A stretch of 64,000 nt of DNA from Treponema sp. (GTDB lineage Bacteria > Spirochaetota > Spirochaetia > Treponematales > Breznakiellaceae), in the NCBI GenBank assembly GCA_009781635.1, contig WQXU01000013.1, positions 1-64,000 on the forward strand. The letters are read 5' to 3'. The position numbers and the translations under genes are program-made. Under the pieces are notes generated by a model. That model worked only from the letters and a program-made list of their open reading frames with translations, searched no databases and had not been told where the DNA came from. Shown one piece after another: positions 33,568-42,360 of the stretch; position 1 is the stretch's first letter; the number at the start of each line of letters is the position of its first letter.

Positions 33568-34650
33568 TTGATACCTTTTATTGTGCTTCTGTTCTTTTGT
33601 CTCGTTGCCGCCATTTTTCTGACGCAGTCAAGGGCGAAATCAGGAAACTGGATTCAATTTTTTGCTAAAGGAAAAGAAGCGGGTTTTTCAATTAAGGATA
33701 TGGAGCAGTTAAGGAAGCTTGTATTCAACTGCGAAATTAAAGATCCTGCAGCGATTTTTAAATCCCAGAAGCAGTTTGAAACAATTATACGTTCCATGGT
33801 TAATTCTGTAAGGCTGTCCGGAGAGCGCAGTGATCCTGTAACCCAGCAGTTTCTTTCCAAGCTCTTTGATTATTTTAAAAAAATAGAAATGGAAGCAGCC
33901 GAGAATAAAACCCGTATTAACAACTCCAGGCAGATCAGCGAGGGGCAGGTATTGCGTGTTTTAGTTGCGGGAACAGGAGTTTACAAATCTGAAGTTGTAA
34001 AAAATTTCGGCAACTATCTTACTATTTCGCGCCCTGTGAATTCAAAAAACAGCGCTTCCATGCAATGGCATGGCATTAAAATTTCTGTGTATTTCTGGCG
34101 CGAAGACGATGCAGGCTATGTTTTTGACACAGAAGTAACAGACGAAGTTTTTTCAAAGGGTATTTCCTCTCTTAAGGTTGAACATAACGATTCGCTTTTC
34201 AGGACGCAAAAGAGAAAATCGCTGCGTGTTAAATTTTACAAGCCGGCATTTCTGTATATTGTGGATGAGGGCGATAATCCGCACAGGCTGGAAAAATCGC
34301 CTGGTTTGCGATGCATGCTGGAAGATATTTCCGATACAGGCTGCGCATTCAAGGTTAACGGACAGGCTACGGTAGGGCTTCGGCTTAAGGTTCAGTTTTC
34401 TCTGGACAGGGTTCCTGTCTGCATGCCGGCTACAGTCCGCTCCGTTGAATATAGCCAGGACACAAATGTATCGCTTGTGCGCATGGAAGCGGATCCTCTT
34501 CCAATTGGAACACGGAACAATATTCTGTGCGAGGTGTTTGACATGCTGCCCGAAGATGACGATGATGAACTTCCTTTCCGCGTACTGGAAGATGAAACTA
34601 ATGCGGCTGTCAATCAAGACGGGCAAAACGGATCAGGAGTTCAGGAATGA
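33568..34650 (+). CDS. Membrane-anchored PilZ-domain protein (cyclic di-GMP receptor)
   Basis: 360 residues. One N-terminal membrane segment (~2-18), a helical region (~30-115), a beta-rich YcgR-N-like part (~125-205) and a PilZ domain (~210-335) with both ligand motifs: RKSLR as RxxxR and DISDTG as the D/NxSxxG box. It should bind cyclic di-GMP. The C-terminus is acidic. The start is TTG 33568 with GAGG seven bases upstream; no ATG or GTG fits. The next gene overlaps by ATGA. The REC-GGDEF enzyme at 27508 is a possible ligand source. Confidence 0.88.
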   Translation: MIPFIVLLFFCLVAAIFLTQSRAKSGNWIQFFAKGKEAGFSIKDMEQLRKLVFNCEIKDPAAIFKSQKQFETIIRSMVNSVRLSGERSDPVTQQFLSKLFDYFKKIEMEAAENKTRINNSRQISEGQVLRVLVAGTGVYKSEVVKNFGNYLTISRPVNSKNSASMQWHGIKISVYFWREDDAGYVFDTEVTDEVFSKGISSLKVEHNDSLFRTQKRKSLRVKFYKPAFLYIVDEGDNPHRLEKSPGLRCMLEDISDTGCAFKVNGQATVGLRLKVQFSLDRVPVCMPATVRSVEYSQDTNVSLVRMEADPLPIGTRNNILCEVFDMLPEDDDDELPFRVLEDETNAAVNQDGQNGSGVQE

Positions 34651-35672
34651 TTAAAACTTTTTGTTTTGTTTGCGGCTCATGGCGGCGATTTGCATTATTC
34701 CTGTTTATCTTTTTCTCTTTGTGTGTTTACGGCGATACATTGAACGAATCTGCGGATATATCAATATTGCAGGAAGCCGCCGCCGAAGAGATTCAGGATC
34801 CGGAAGAACTGTGGAAGCTGTTTTTATCAAGTTCCGACACGAAAAAAATGACAGATATTCTTGCCGCTCTTGGCGATTCAGGCAGAGGGAACAGATTTGT
34901 AATAGACAACCTTAATAATTATTTGATGGGAATGAATCTCCTGTTCAGATCAGGCTCATCTGTTAATTATACGATTGTTTCGGCCTGTATCTCCGCGATC
35001 ATGGAGTTGGGTGACAGCTCTTCTTATCCGGCCTTGTTTTCCGTTCTTTATGCCGGCTATCCGGAAGTGATTGCATCGGAGGCATACGGCGCGCTGGATG
35101 TAATTCCAGGAAACCTTTATCAGTTTCTGTTAAATGTAATTATGAATAATCCGCCTGCTGAAAAATTTGCCGCTTTCAGAACTGGAATCAGCAGCGACAG
35201 GCTTGTAATATCAGAACGGGGACAGCTTGCAGAACGCGCTCTTGAACAGGCGCTTGCAGGCGCTGATGATAACATCGATTTATCCGCGATACGTTATTCT
35301 GCAGTAAACACTCTAGCAGCGCTGAGGTGGACCCGCGCCAATGCGCTTGCCATAAGGCACTATTACCGCGTGCAATCAGATTTTCTTTTGAATAATATTC
35401 CAAAGGAGCGCTTTTTGGAGGCCATTGCTTTTCTTGGCGCCGTTGGAAATTCAGACGCAGCTTTAGTGCTTGGTTTACAGCTTGGATTAATAAACGCAAG
35501 GACAGAAAGCACAGGCTCTTTTGATCCGGATATTACAATAGCGATTGTCAGAGCCCTTGGAAATATCGGCTTTCATGCCGCATTTGATCATTTGCTTTCT
35601 GTCTGTAATTTACCGTACCCCGAGGATATTGTTGCCGCGGCAGGGGAGGCGATTGATCGCCTTAAATGGTAA
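34647..35672 (+). CDS. Secreted alpha-helical (HEAT-like) protein, unknown function
   Basis: 341 residues. An N-terminal signal (positively charged, then FALFLFIFFSLCVYG) leads to an all-helical protein with loosely repeated ~35-residue units, for example SACISAIMELGDSSSYPALFS and IAIVRALGNIGFHAAFDHLL, like HEAT repeats. No enzyme motif is seen. It overlaps the PilZ gene by four bases and comEC by seven, so it belongs to the operon. It may be a periplasmic scaffold. Confidence 0.72.
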   Translation: MIKTFCFVCGSWRRFALFLFIFFSLCVYGDTLNESADISILQEAAAEEIQDPEELWKLFLSSSDTKKMTDILAALGDSGRGNRFVIDNLNNYLMGMNLLFRSGSSVNYTIVSACISAIMELGDSSSYPALFSVLYAGYPEVIASEAYGALDVIPGNLYQFLLNVIMNNPPAEKFAAFRTGISSDRLVISERGQLAERALEQALAGADDNIDLSAIRYSAVNTLAALRWTRANALAIRHYYRVQSDFLLNNIPKERFLEAIAFLGAVGNSDAALVLGLQLGLINARTESTGSFDPDITIAIVRALGNIGFHAAFDHLLSVCNLPYPEDIVAAAGEAIDRLKW

Positions 35673-37144
35673 TTCACATCATTAATCGCCTTGTTCTTCC
35701 TCCAATTCAATACGCAGCGGCCGGAGCCGCAATTGGTTTTTATTTTTTATTTCATGCGCATATTGCTTTTATAATCGTATGTTTTTTACTTCTGCTTGCG
35801 GCATTCAATTTTTTCAAAGTTCTTTCATCGTTTAATAAAGAATCACGCATGTTTCATATTGCAGCTGTTTGTTCCGCCGCCTTTACGATAGGACTTTCTG
35901 TTGGTTTATGCGCCGCAGCCGAAGGGTACAATAATGTAAATTTCGGCATTCCGCAGGAGAATGTAATCGCCATAGAAGGCGTATTGCTTGAAGATCCAAG
36001 AATAATTTCCAGCGGCAGTATAATGGCAGGCGTTTCATTGCGCAGATGCGCAGGAGAAAACGGCTTGCGCGTAAGCAGCAGAGGGGATGTAATGGTTTTC
36101 TTTCCGCCGGAAAGCGCGGACAGATTAAAACAGTTCGGACGCGGCGCGGTAATTTTTGCAGAGGGTTCTTTGCGTTCTTCAGACACACCCGGCAATTGGA
36201 CTGTCAGCGCAAAATCATTGCATGTTGTAAAAAAAGCTCCTGCAATCGAACAGATGCGCACGGGAATAAGGCTTAATTTAATCAGCCGTTTTGATAAATT
36301 GCAAAACAGCGGAGGCCTTGCTCTTGCGCTTCTTTTGGGCATTAGAGACAATCTTGATACAGCCCTTGTATCTGTGTACAGGAATGCAGGACTGTCTTAC
36401 ATTCTTGCTCTTTCAGGAATGCACCTTGCGATATTGACGGCGATAATATCTTTTCTATTAAAAAGGCCGCTTGGCCTAAAGGGATGCGCAATAGCAGGCG
36501 CAATTTTTATCCTGCTTTATTGTCTTTTTGTCGGCCCCATGCCGAGCCTTTACCGCGCTGCATTAATGTATATATTGGGAGTCCTTGCGATCCTTGGCGC
36601 TCTTCCAAAAAAGGCAATGTCAATTCTGTCGCTTTCATTTATAATACAGATAATTTTAACTCCGGCAGCGGGCAATTCACTTTCATTTATTCTTTCTTAT
36701 CTGGCGCTGCTTGGAATTTTAATTACCGGCAAGGCTCTTATCTTTATTTTTGAGGGAAAGATACCTTCATTTTTATTGCAGCCCCTTTCAATTTCGTGCG
36801 GCGCATTTATATCAACAGCGGGTGTCTGCATTCTTGTTTTTGGATATATTAAACCTGCAGGAATTATAGCCGGTCTTTTTATTGTGCCGCTTACAACCCT
36901 GTTTATGACAGGCTCTATAATCTGGCTTGTTCTGGATTTCATCTCTTTGTCATTTCTTCTTAATTTTCCGCTTTCTGTTTTGTACCGGTTTATGGAGCTG
37001 ATTGCTTCTCTCTCATCTTACATACCCGGCATTTCTTCGGCGCACTATGTTGTACTTGTTTTGTCAATTATACTGATGCTGCTAATCACTGTCCTTGAAC
37101 AAAGACGCCGGGCAGCCATGTTAAAACTGGAGAGCTTTCCGTGA
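35666..37144 (+). CDS. comEC: ComEC/Rec2 family membrane protein without the metallo-beta-lactamase domain
   Basis: 492 residues. Two N-terminal membrane segments, an OB-like DUF4131 region (~95-190), and a 'Competence' polytopic domain (~215-470) with the conserved ILALSGMHLAIL. Full ComEC proteins continue with a metallo-beta-lactamase nuclease domain; here the gene stops 20 residues after the last membrane segment and overlaps rsmA. The family forms the channel for incoming single-stranded DNA. With no other competence gene in view, the role is uncertain. Confidence 0.82.
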   Translation: MVIHIINRLVLPPIQYAAAGAAIGFYFLFHAHIAFIIVCFLLLLAAFNFFKVLSSFNKESRMFHIAAVCSAAFTIGLSVGLCAAAEGYNNVNFGIPQENVIAIEGVLLEDPRIISSGSIMAGVSLRRCAGENGLRVSSRGDVMVFFPPESADRLKQFGRGAVIFAEGSLRSSDTPGNWTVSAKSLHVVKKAPAIEQMRTGIRLNLISRFDKLQNSGGLALALLLGIRDNLDTALVSVYRNAGLSYILALSGMHLAILTAIISFLLKRPLGLKGCAIAGAIFILLYCLFVGPMPSLYRAALMYILGVLAILGALPKKAMSILSLSFIIQIILTPAAGNSLSFILSYLALLGILITGKALIFIFEGKIPSFLLQPLSISCGAFISTAGVCILVFGYIKPAGIIAGLFIVPLTTLFMTGSIIWLVLDFISLSFLLNFPLSVLYRFMELIASLSSYIPGISSAHYVVLVLSIILMLLITVLEQRRRAAMLKLESFP

Positions 37145-38025
37145 CGTTAAATTATAATTCATCTTCGGAATTAAGAATATTTCTTGAGCAGGAAAAACTT
37201 GGGATGCAAAAAAGATTCGGCCAAAACTTTCTTGTTAATCCCCAGGCAAGGCAGGCTCTTGTTAAAGCTCTTTGCGCGCAGCCCAATGACGAAATATGGG
37301 AAGTAGGTCCCGGGCTTGGCGCAATGACATCGCTGCTGCTGGAAATGAAGTACAAGGTAAAGGCCTTTGAAATTGATCTTGGCTTCATCCGTGTTTTAAA
37401 AAAAATGTTTTTGCAGGATGAAAACTTCAATCTTGTTGAAGGTGATGTAATGAAGACATGGCCTTCTCATGCAAAAGAAGGGCCTGCGCCTTTTCTTTTG
37501 GGAAATCTTCCGTACAATGTTGCTGCTGCCCTGCTGGCGGATTTTATTGAGAAGGGCTGCGTTTTTTCCCGCATGGTTGTTACAGTCCAGAAAGAAGTTG
37601 CCATGCGCATGGCTGCACCTGCGGGGCATAATGACTATTCTTCATTTTCTGTATTATGCGCTTCTGTATACAATGTTAAGCCGTTTTTGCTGATAAAACG
37701 GGAATCATTTTTTCCGCAGCCGAATGTTGACAGTATGGCCGTTCTTCTTGAAAAAAAAACACATTCAAACCCCGCAGAGATCCCCCGTGTTTTTTACACG
37801 CTTGTCCGTTCTCTTTTTGCATCGAGACGGAAAACCGTAAAAAATAATTTAACATCTTTTTTATCATCACGTTACGGAAAATATCAGGCGCAGGATTTGT
37901 GCGCTGCTGTTCTAAAGGAAAATGCCCTTAACGAAAACGAAAGAGCGGAAAATCTGGAGCTGGAAGCGTTTTTATCGCTTGCAAAATCCATTGATAATAT
38001 GCGAGTATGTAAACAGAAATGTTAG
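37141..38025 (+). CDS. rsmA: 16S rRNA dimethyladenosine transferase
   Basis: 294 residues. The N-terminal Rossmann domain has KRFGQNFLVNPQ, the SAM-binding VGPGLGAMT, acidic FEIDL and EGDV, and the catalytic LGNLPYNV; the small helical C-terminal domain follows SRRKTVKNNL. It dimethylates two adjacent adenines near the 3' end of 16S rRNA (KsgA). The start is GTG 37141, sharing GTGA with the comEC stop. yggS overlaps its 3' end by seven bases. Confidence 0.95.
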   Translation: MTLNYNSSSELRIFLEQEKLGMQKRFGQNFLVNPQARQALVKALCAQPNDEIWEVGPGLGAMTSLLLEMKYKVKAFEIDLGFIRVLKKMFLQDENFNLVEGDVMKTWPSHAKEGPAPFLLGNLPYNVAAALLADFIEKGCVFSRMVVTVQKEVAMRMAAPAGHNDYSSFSVLCASVYNVKPFLLIKRESFFPQPNVDSMAVLLEKKTHSNPAEIPRVFYTLVRSLFASRRKTVKNNLTSFLSSRYGKYQAQDLCAAVLKENALNENERAENLELEAFLSLAKSIDNMRVCKQKC

Positions 38026-38705
38026 TTGCGCAAAACATTGCAGAAATAGAAGAGCGGATTCAAAATGCCTGCAGCAGAGCCGGCAGGAAACGCAGCGAAT
38101 TAATACTGATGGGCGTAACAAAGTTTGTGACGGCGGACAAAATAAAGGAAGCCTATAATGCCGGGGTGCGGTATTTCGGAGAAAGCAGAGTAAAAGAAGC
38201 TGCGCAGAAATTTGAAACTTGCAGGGATGATTTTCCGGAAGCCCGTCTTCATCTTATTGGCTCCTTGCAGCGCAACAAGGCAAAGCAGGCTGTTAATTTT
38301 TTTGACTGTATACAATCGGCGGACAGGGATGAACTTGTCACAGAGCTTGCCAAACATTCACTTGAGCGTTCTGAGCCTCTGGAAGTTTTACTTGAGCTGC
38401 ACACAGGAGAAGAATCAAAGAGCGGTTATTCAGGTCTTGATGCTCTTTTTAAAGCGGCGGAACTTGTTTTAAGCTGCGGAAAACTAAAACCTGCAGGCCT
38501 TATGACAATGGCTCCGTTTACAAAAGACAGCAAATTGATACGCTCGTCTTTCAGGCAGCTTTTGAATGCGCAGAAGGAACTTAAAAAGCGGTTCCCGCCG
38601 GAAAATTGGGCCTGTCTTTCCATGGGAATGTCAAACGATTTTGAAATTGCAATAGAAGAAGGTTCAACATTATTAAGGATTGGCAGCGCTGTTTTTAAGG
38701 ATTAA
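38019..38705 (+). CDS. yggS: YggS family pyridoxal-phosphate homeostasis protein
   Basis: 228 residues of the alanine-racemase-like single barrel. The PLP lysine is in LMGVTKF, followed by FGESRVKEA, HLIGSLQRNK, ESKSGY, GLMTMAP and SMGMSNDFEIAIEEGST, all in family order. It buffers vitamin B6 cofactor rather than catalysing a known reaction. It sits between rsmA and a small membrane protein in the operon, overlapping rsmA. Confidence 0.94.
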   Translation: MLVAQNIAEIEERIQNACSRAGRKRSELILMGVTKFVTADKIKEAYNAGVRYFGESRVKEAAQKFETCRDDFPEARLHLIGSLQRNKAKQAVNFFDCIQSADRDELVTELAKHSLERSEPLEVLLELHTGEESKSGYSGLDALFKAAELVLSCGKLKPAGLMTMAPFTKDSKLIRSSFRQLLNAQKELKKRFPPENWACLSMGMSNDFEIAIEEGSTLLRIGSAVFKD

Positions 38706-38714
38706 TATTGGGAA

Positions 38715-39224
38715 ATGATGAAAAAAATATTTTTTGCATTTTTTTTATTTTCTCTTTTTCTTGCGCCCATGTATAAGGCGCAGGCTCAAAACTTAAGTAC
38801 AACAAATACAACCACAGCTGTTTTTGATACTACCGGTTTTCCGCAATGGGCAAAAGATATGCGGCGCTGGAATATAATTACATTTGGTTTATTTCCGTTT
38901 TCCATGTTTGTCGTCACATTTTCCATGGATATGATCCGGTGGAATAATGCGAACGGCATGGATTTCTCCGATCAGGGGCGTCGTTATGCGCCATGGCCGA
39001 TGAAATCTGCGGGCGCTTTTGAAATGACAAACGATGAGTATTTAAGGACTATTATGCTTGCTTTGGGAGTGTCGGCTGCTGTTGCGCTTGTAGATTTGCT
39101 GATTGTAAACATAAAAAGAAACAATGAGCGCCGCCGTCTGGAAAGTCTGCCGTCCGGAATATTCGAGATAGAAAGGAGGCCGTACCCTGAAGCAGAGGAG
39201 CCGCCCGGCGGCAATAGCGAATAA
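38715..39224 (+). CDS. Membrane protein with signal sequence, unknown function
   Basis: 169 residues. A signal peptide (Lys-Lys start, Phe-rich core, LAPMYKAQAQ) is followed by a Thr/Asn stretch, a membrane segment around ITFGLFPFSMFVVTF, a loop rich in aromatic residues, a second segment around TIMLALGVSAAVALVDLLI, and a basic then Pro/Glu-rich tail. I know no family name. Its stop shares one base with the rluD-like start, so it is part of the operon. Confidence 0.72.
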   Translation: MMKKIFFAFFLFSLFLAPMYKAQAQNLSTTNTTTAVFDTTGFPQWAKDMRRWNIITFGLFPFSMFVVTFSMDMIRWNNANGMDFSDQGRRYAPWPMKSAGAFEMTNDEYLRTIMLALGVSAAVALVDLLIVNIKRNNERRRLESLPSGIFEIERRPYPEAEEPPGGNSE

Positions 39225-40147
39225 TGCCGGATTTTTTACACTTAATTGAAAGTGAAATAAACTCATTGCGGCTGGACAGGTATGTATCGGAAATCCTTGG
39301 CCTTCTTTCACGCTCACAGATAAAAGCAAAATGTTTAAAAGCAAAGGTTAACGGAAAAGAAGTAAAAATTTCAAAATCTGTAAAGCAGGGAGATCGTCTT
39401 GAACTATACTGGACAGACAGTCCGCCTGTTGATTTAGTCCCGCAGGATATTCCGCTTGAAATTATCTACGAAGATGAAAGATGTGTTGTAATAAATAAGG
39501 CTCAGGGGATGGTTGTTCATCCCGGGGCAGGAAATATGCAGGGCACTCTTGCAAATGCACTGTACTACAGAAGGCTCAATAAGGGCGGCAAGGAAGGCGT
39601 ATACAGTGTCCGCCCCGGCATTGTTCACAGGCTTGATAAGGAAACATCCGGTATTATAATCGCAGCCTACGACGATGAAGCGCATGCATTTCTTGCGCAG
39701 CAGTTTAAAGCGCGTAAGGTTAAAAAAAATTACATAGCAATTATCAGCGGAACGCCAAAGGAAAACAAGGGACGTATTGAAACATGCATCGCAAGAGACC
39801 CAAGGAACCGCAAGTGTTTTACAGTTTCATCTGAAGGAAGAAATGCTGTTACTTTTTACAAGCTTATAAAAAGCTGGAAGACGCATTCGCTGCTCCTTCT
39901 CCGTCCGCGTACGGGGCGTACTCATCAACTGCGTGTGCATTTACGCCATCTTGGGCATCCTGTCCTTGGAGACCCTGTTTACGGTAACAAAGACAGCATG
40001 TTTGCAGAGGCAAGCCTTATGCTGCACTCAAGGGATTTGTCTATTATTTTGCCTGGTGAGACAGAAGAGAGAATTTTTTCATCTTTAGCGCCTGAGCGTT
40101 TTATTTCCATTTTTAACAAGCTGGACAGGATGAACAAACATGGATAA
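39224..40147 (+). CDS. rluD: RluD-type 23S rRNA pseudouridine synthase
   Basis: 307 residues. An N-terminal S4 RNA-binding domain (~12-70, LRLDRYVSEILG ... LKAKVNGKEV) joins the RluA/RluD catalytic domain with the active-site Asp in IVHRLDKETSG and the downstream GRTHQLRVHLRHLGHPVLGD. It is the usual size for RluD, which modifies helix 69 of 23S rRNA, though the exact target cannot be read from sequence. It overlaps a second pseudouridine synthase by eight bases. Confidence 0.92.
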   Translation: MPDFLHLIESEINSLRLDRYVSEILGLLSRSQIKAKCLKAKVNGKEVKISKSVKQGDRLELYWTDSPPVDLVPQDIPLEIIYEDERCVVINKAQGMVVHPGAGNMQGTLANALYYRRLNKGGKEGVYSVRPGIVHRLDKETSGIIIAAYDDEAHAFLAQQFKARKVKKNYIAIISGTPKENKGRIETCIARDPRNRKCFTVSSEGRNAVTFYKLIKSWKTHSLLLLRPRTGRTHQLRVHLRHLGHPVLGDPVYGNKDSMFAEASLMLHSRDLSIILPGETEERIFSSLAPERFISIFNKLDRMNKHG

Positions 40148-40841
40148 TATGCCCTTCATTCTTGATGAAACCGGAGATTTTGCTGTAGTTTTTAAACCGC
40201 CGAAGATGCATTCAAGAGGCCAGGGTACAAACGCGAAAGAGCAGGGAACCCTTTTCTCCTGGTATTCAATGCAGTCTCCCTTAATTTTTGATATTATGCA
40301 CCGTCTGGATTATGAGACACAGGGGCTCGTTCTGTTTGCGAAAAACAATAAGAGCCATGATTTTTTTAAGACAGCCCAGGATAAGGGTGAGTTTACAAAG
40401 GAATATTCCGCTGTCTGCCAAAAAATTGACAGTTCAAAAATTATTGAAGGATTTCCCGAAAAAAAATTAATGCCGCCGCTTGAAGCGCCGTTTGTTATTG
40501 AAAGTTATTTCCGCCCCTTTGGCCCAGGAAGAAAACTTGTGCGTCCCGTGACGGACGACAGCAAAAAACATAAAGAGATTGCAAAGAACAGAGATGGTTT
40601 TTACAAAACAGAAATAAAAAATATAAAAGACAATGTTTTAACAGTTCAGATTAAAAGAGGGTTCCGTCATCAGATACGCTGCCATCTTTGCTGGATTGGT
40701 TTTCCTATTTTAAATGATCCCCTGTATCCTGTTCCGGCGGAAGAACCCTTAGGTGAGCTTTCCCTGCGCGCCCATGCGCTTTATTTTCCTGACCCTGGAG
40801 GGGGAAAAGAGCGCGAGTACAGAATACAGTCCCTGTGTTAA
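40140..40841 (+). CDS. Short RluA-family pseudouridine synthase
   Basis: 233 residues, no S4 domain. The catalytic Asp is in MHRLDYETQGLVLFAK and the RNA-binding loop is RGFRHQIRCHLCWIGFPILND. It contains an insertion of about 40 residues around KKLMPPLEAPFVIESYFRPF before the last motif. Target RNA unknown. Its overlap with the RluD-type gene suggests an old duplication kept for two different sites. It ends the operon; murC follows with its own promoter. Confidence 0.88.
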   Translation: MDNMPFILDETGDFAVVFKPPKMHSRGQGTNAKEQGTLFSWYSMQSPLIFDIMHRLDYETQGLVLFAKNNKSHDFFKTAQDKGEFTKEYSAVCQKIDSSKIIEGFPEKKLMPPLEAPFVIESYFRPFGPGRKLVRPVTDDSKKHKEIAKNRDGFYKTEIKNIKDNVLTVQIKRGFRHQIRCHLCWIGFPILNDPLYPVPAEEPLGELSLRAHALYFPDPGGGKEREYRIQSLC

Positions 40842-40850
40842 TCCTGTGCT

Positions 40851-40879
40851 TTGAAAATTTTTTATCTATATGATAAAAT
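40851..40879 (+). promoter_or_regulatory. Sigma-70-type promoter of murC (leaderless geometry)
   Basis: TTGAAA (40851-40856), exact 17-base spacer, TGA-TAAAAT with the hexamer at 40874-40879. ATG 40885 follows after five bases. No Shine-Dalgarno. One of the clearest cases in the window. Confidence 0.7.
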
Positions 40880-40884
40880 AGAAT

Positions 40885-42360
40885 ATGCAGGCTGATGAAT
40901 TGTTTAAACCGCTCTCCAATGTTTATTTTGTAGGAATTAAGGGAACAGGCGTTTGCGCGCTTGCGGAGCTTATGCACAATGCCGGTTTAAAATGTTCAGG
41001 CAGCGATATTCCGGAAGTTTTTTACACAGATGAAATTCTGAATGAACTTGAAATCCCGTTTTACGAAAACTTTGATCCTTCGCGTATCAATAAAAACATC
41101 GATATAATAATTCATTCAGCAGCGTACTGCGAAGATTCTAATCCGGAACTTGCAAGAGCGAAAGAACTTGGAATACCGGCGCTTAAATATACGGATGCTC
41201 TTGGCGCATGGTCGGCGAAATTTGATTCAACCGGTATCTGCGGCGTTCACGGAAAAACCACTACTACGGCAATATGCGGCGTGTTAATGCAGGCGGCATC
41301 CATTCCTGCGCAGATCCTTACCGGCAGCGCCGCCATTAATTTTGCAGGCAGGCCAAGATCGACGCTTTGCCTTGGTAATAAATATTTTATCGCGGAGACC
41401 TGCGAGTACCGCAGGCATTTTTTGTCATTCTGTCCGCGGCGGATTATCCTTACATCTGTAGAAAGCGACCATCAGGATTACTTTCCAACATATGAGTCAA
41501 TACGTGATGCCTTTGTCGAGTACTGCCGCCTGCTTCCGGAGAAAGGGCAGCTTATTTATTGCGCTGATGACCCCGGCGCAAGTGAGGTTGCGGATATAAT
41601 TAAAAGCGATAATCGCACAATAGAAATTATTCCATATGGTTTTTCAGCCGGCGGCGGTTTTAAGATTATGTCTTATAAAGTTGAAAACGAAAGGGCAGTA
41701 TTCTCTGTAGCCGGATTTCCGGGTGATATAAAACTGCGCATACCAGGCCGCCACGAAGCTCTTAATACAGCAGCAGGCCTTGCGCTTGTTTATGCTCTTG
41801 CAGAAAGTGAAAACCCCGGGGAAAAAAATATCCTGAATGAAAAACAAATACAATCAATAAAAACCGCGCTTGAAAATTTCAGGAGTACCAAACGGCGCAG
41901 CGAAATTACCGGTGAAGCAAAGGGAATTATTTTCATGGATGATTACGGGCATCATCCGACAGCAATTAAAACAACGCTGGAAGGAATAAAAAGCTTTTAT
42001 CACAAACGGCGCTTGATAGTGAGTTTTATGTCACACACATATACGCGGACATCCGCTCTGCTTGAAGAGTTTTCCGGATGTTTTAATGATGCGGATGTTC
42101 TTTTTCTGCACAAGATATACGCATCTGCAAGGGAAGATTACAAAGGCGGCGTTAACGGAAGAACGCTCCATGAAAAAACCGCCGCTGTCCGCGCTGCCGC
42201 AGGAAAAAAAGAAACTTATTATGCAGATGAAATTGATGATGCATTCAAGCCATTATGTGAAATGCTTAAAGAAGGCGATATTTTTGTCACTCTTGGCGCC
42301 GGTAATAACTGGCCTCTTGGTGAAAAACTTTTAGCGCACTTTAAAGAGGATAAAAAATGA
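40885..42360 (+). CDS. murC: UDP-N-acetylmuramate--L-alanine ligase
   Basis: 491 residues. Mur ligase with the N-terminal UDP-binding VGIKGTGVCALAELM, the ATP-binding loop GVHGKTTTTA, the central domain with AETCEYRRHFLSF, and the C-terminal DDYGHHPTAIKTTL. It adds L-Ala to UDP-MurNAc in the cytoplasm, the first amino acid of the peptidoglycan stem. YFVGIKGTG and DYGHHPT separate it from Mpl-type relatives only partly, but full length and motifs fit MurC. yicC overlaps its stop by four bases. Confidence 0.93.
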   Translation: MQADELFKPLSNVYFVGIKGTGVCALAELMHNAGLKCSGSDIPEVFYTDEILNELEIPFYENFDPSRINKNIDIIIHSAAYCEDSNPELARAKELGIPALKYTDALGAWSAKFDSTGICGVHGKTTTTAICGVLMQAASIPAQILTGSAAINFAGRPRSTLCLGNKYFIAETCEYRRHFLSFCPRRIILTSVESDHQDYFPTYESIRDAFVEYCRLLPEKGQLIYCADDPGASEVADIIKSDNRTIEIIPYGFSAGGGFKIMSYKVENERAVFSVAGFPGDIKLRIPGRHEALNTAAGLALVYALAESENPGEKNILNEKQIQSIKTALENFRSTKRRSEITGEAKGIIFMDDYGHHPTAIKTTLEGIKSFYHKRRLIVSFMSHTYTRTSALLEEFSGCFNDADVLFLHKIYASAREDYKGGVNGRTLHEKTAAVRAAAGKKETYYADEIDDAFKPLCEMLKEGDIFVTLGAGNNWPLGEKLLAHFKEDKK

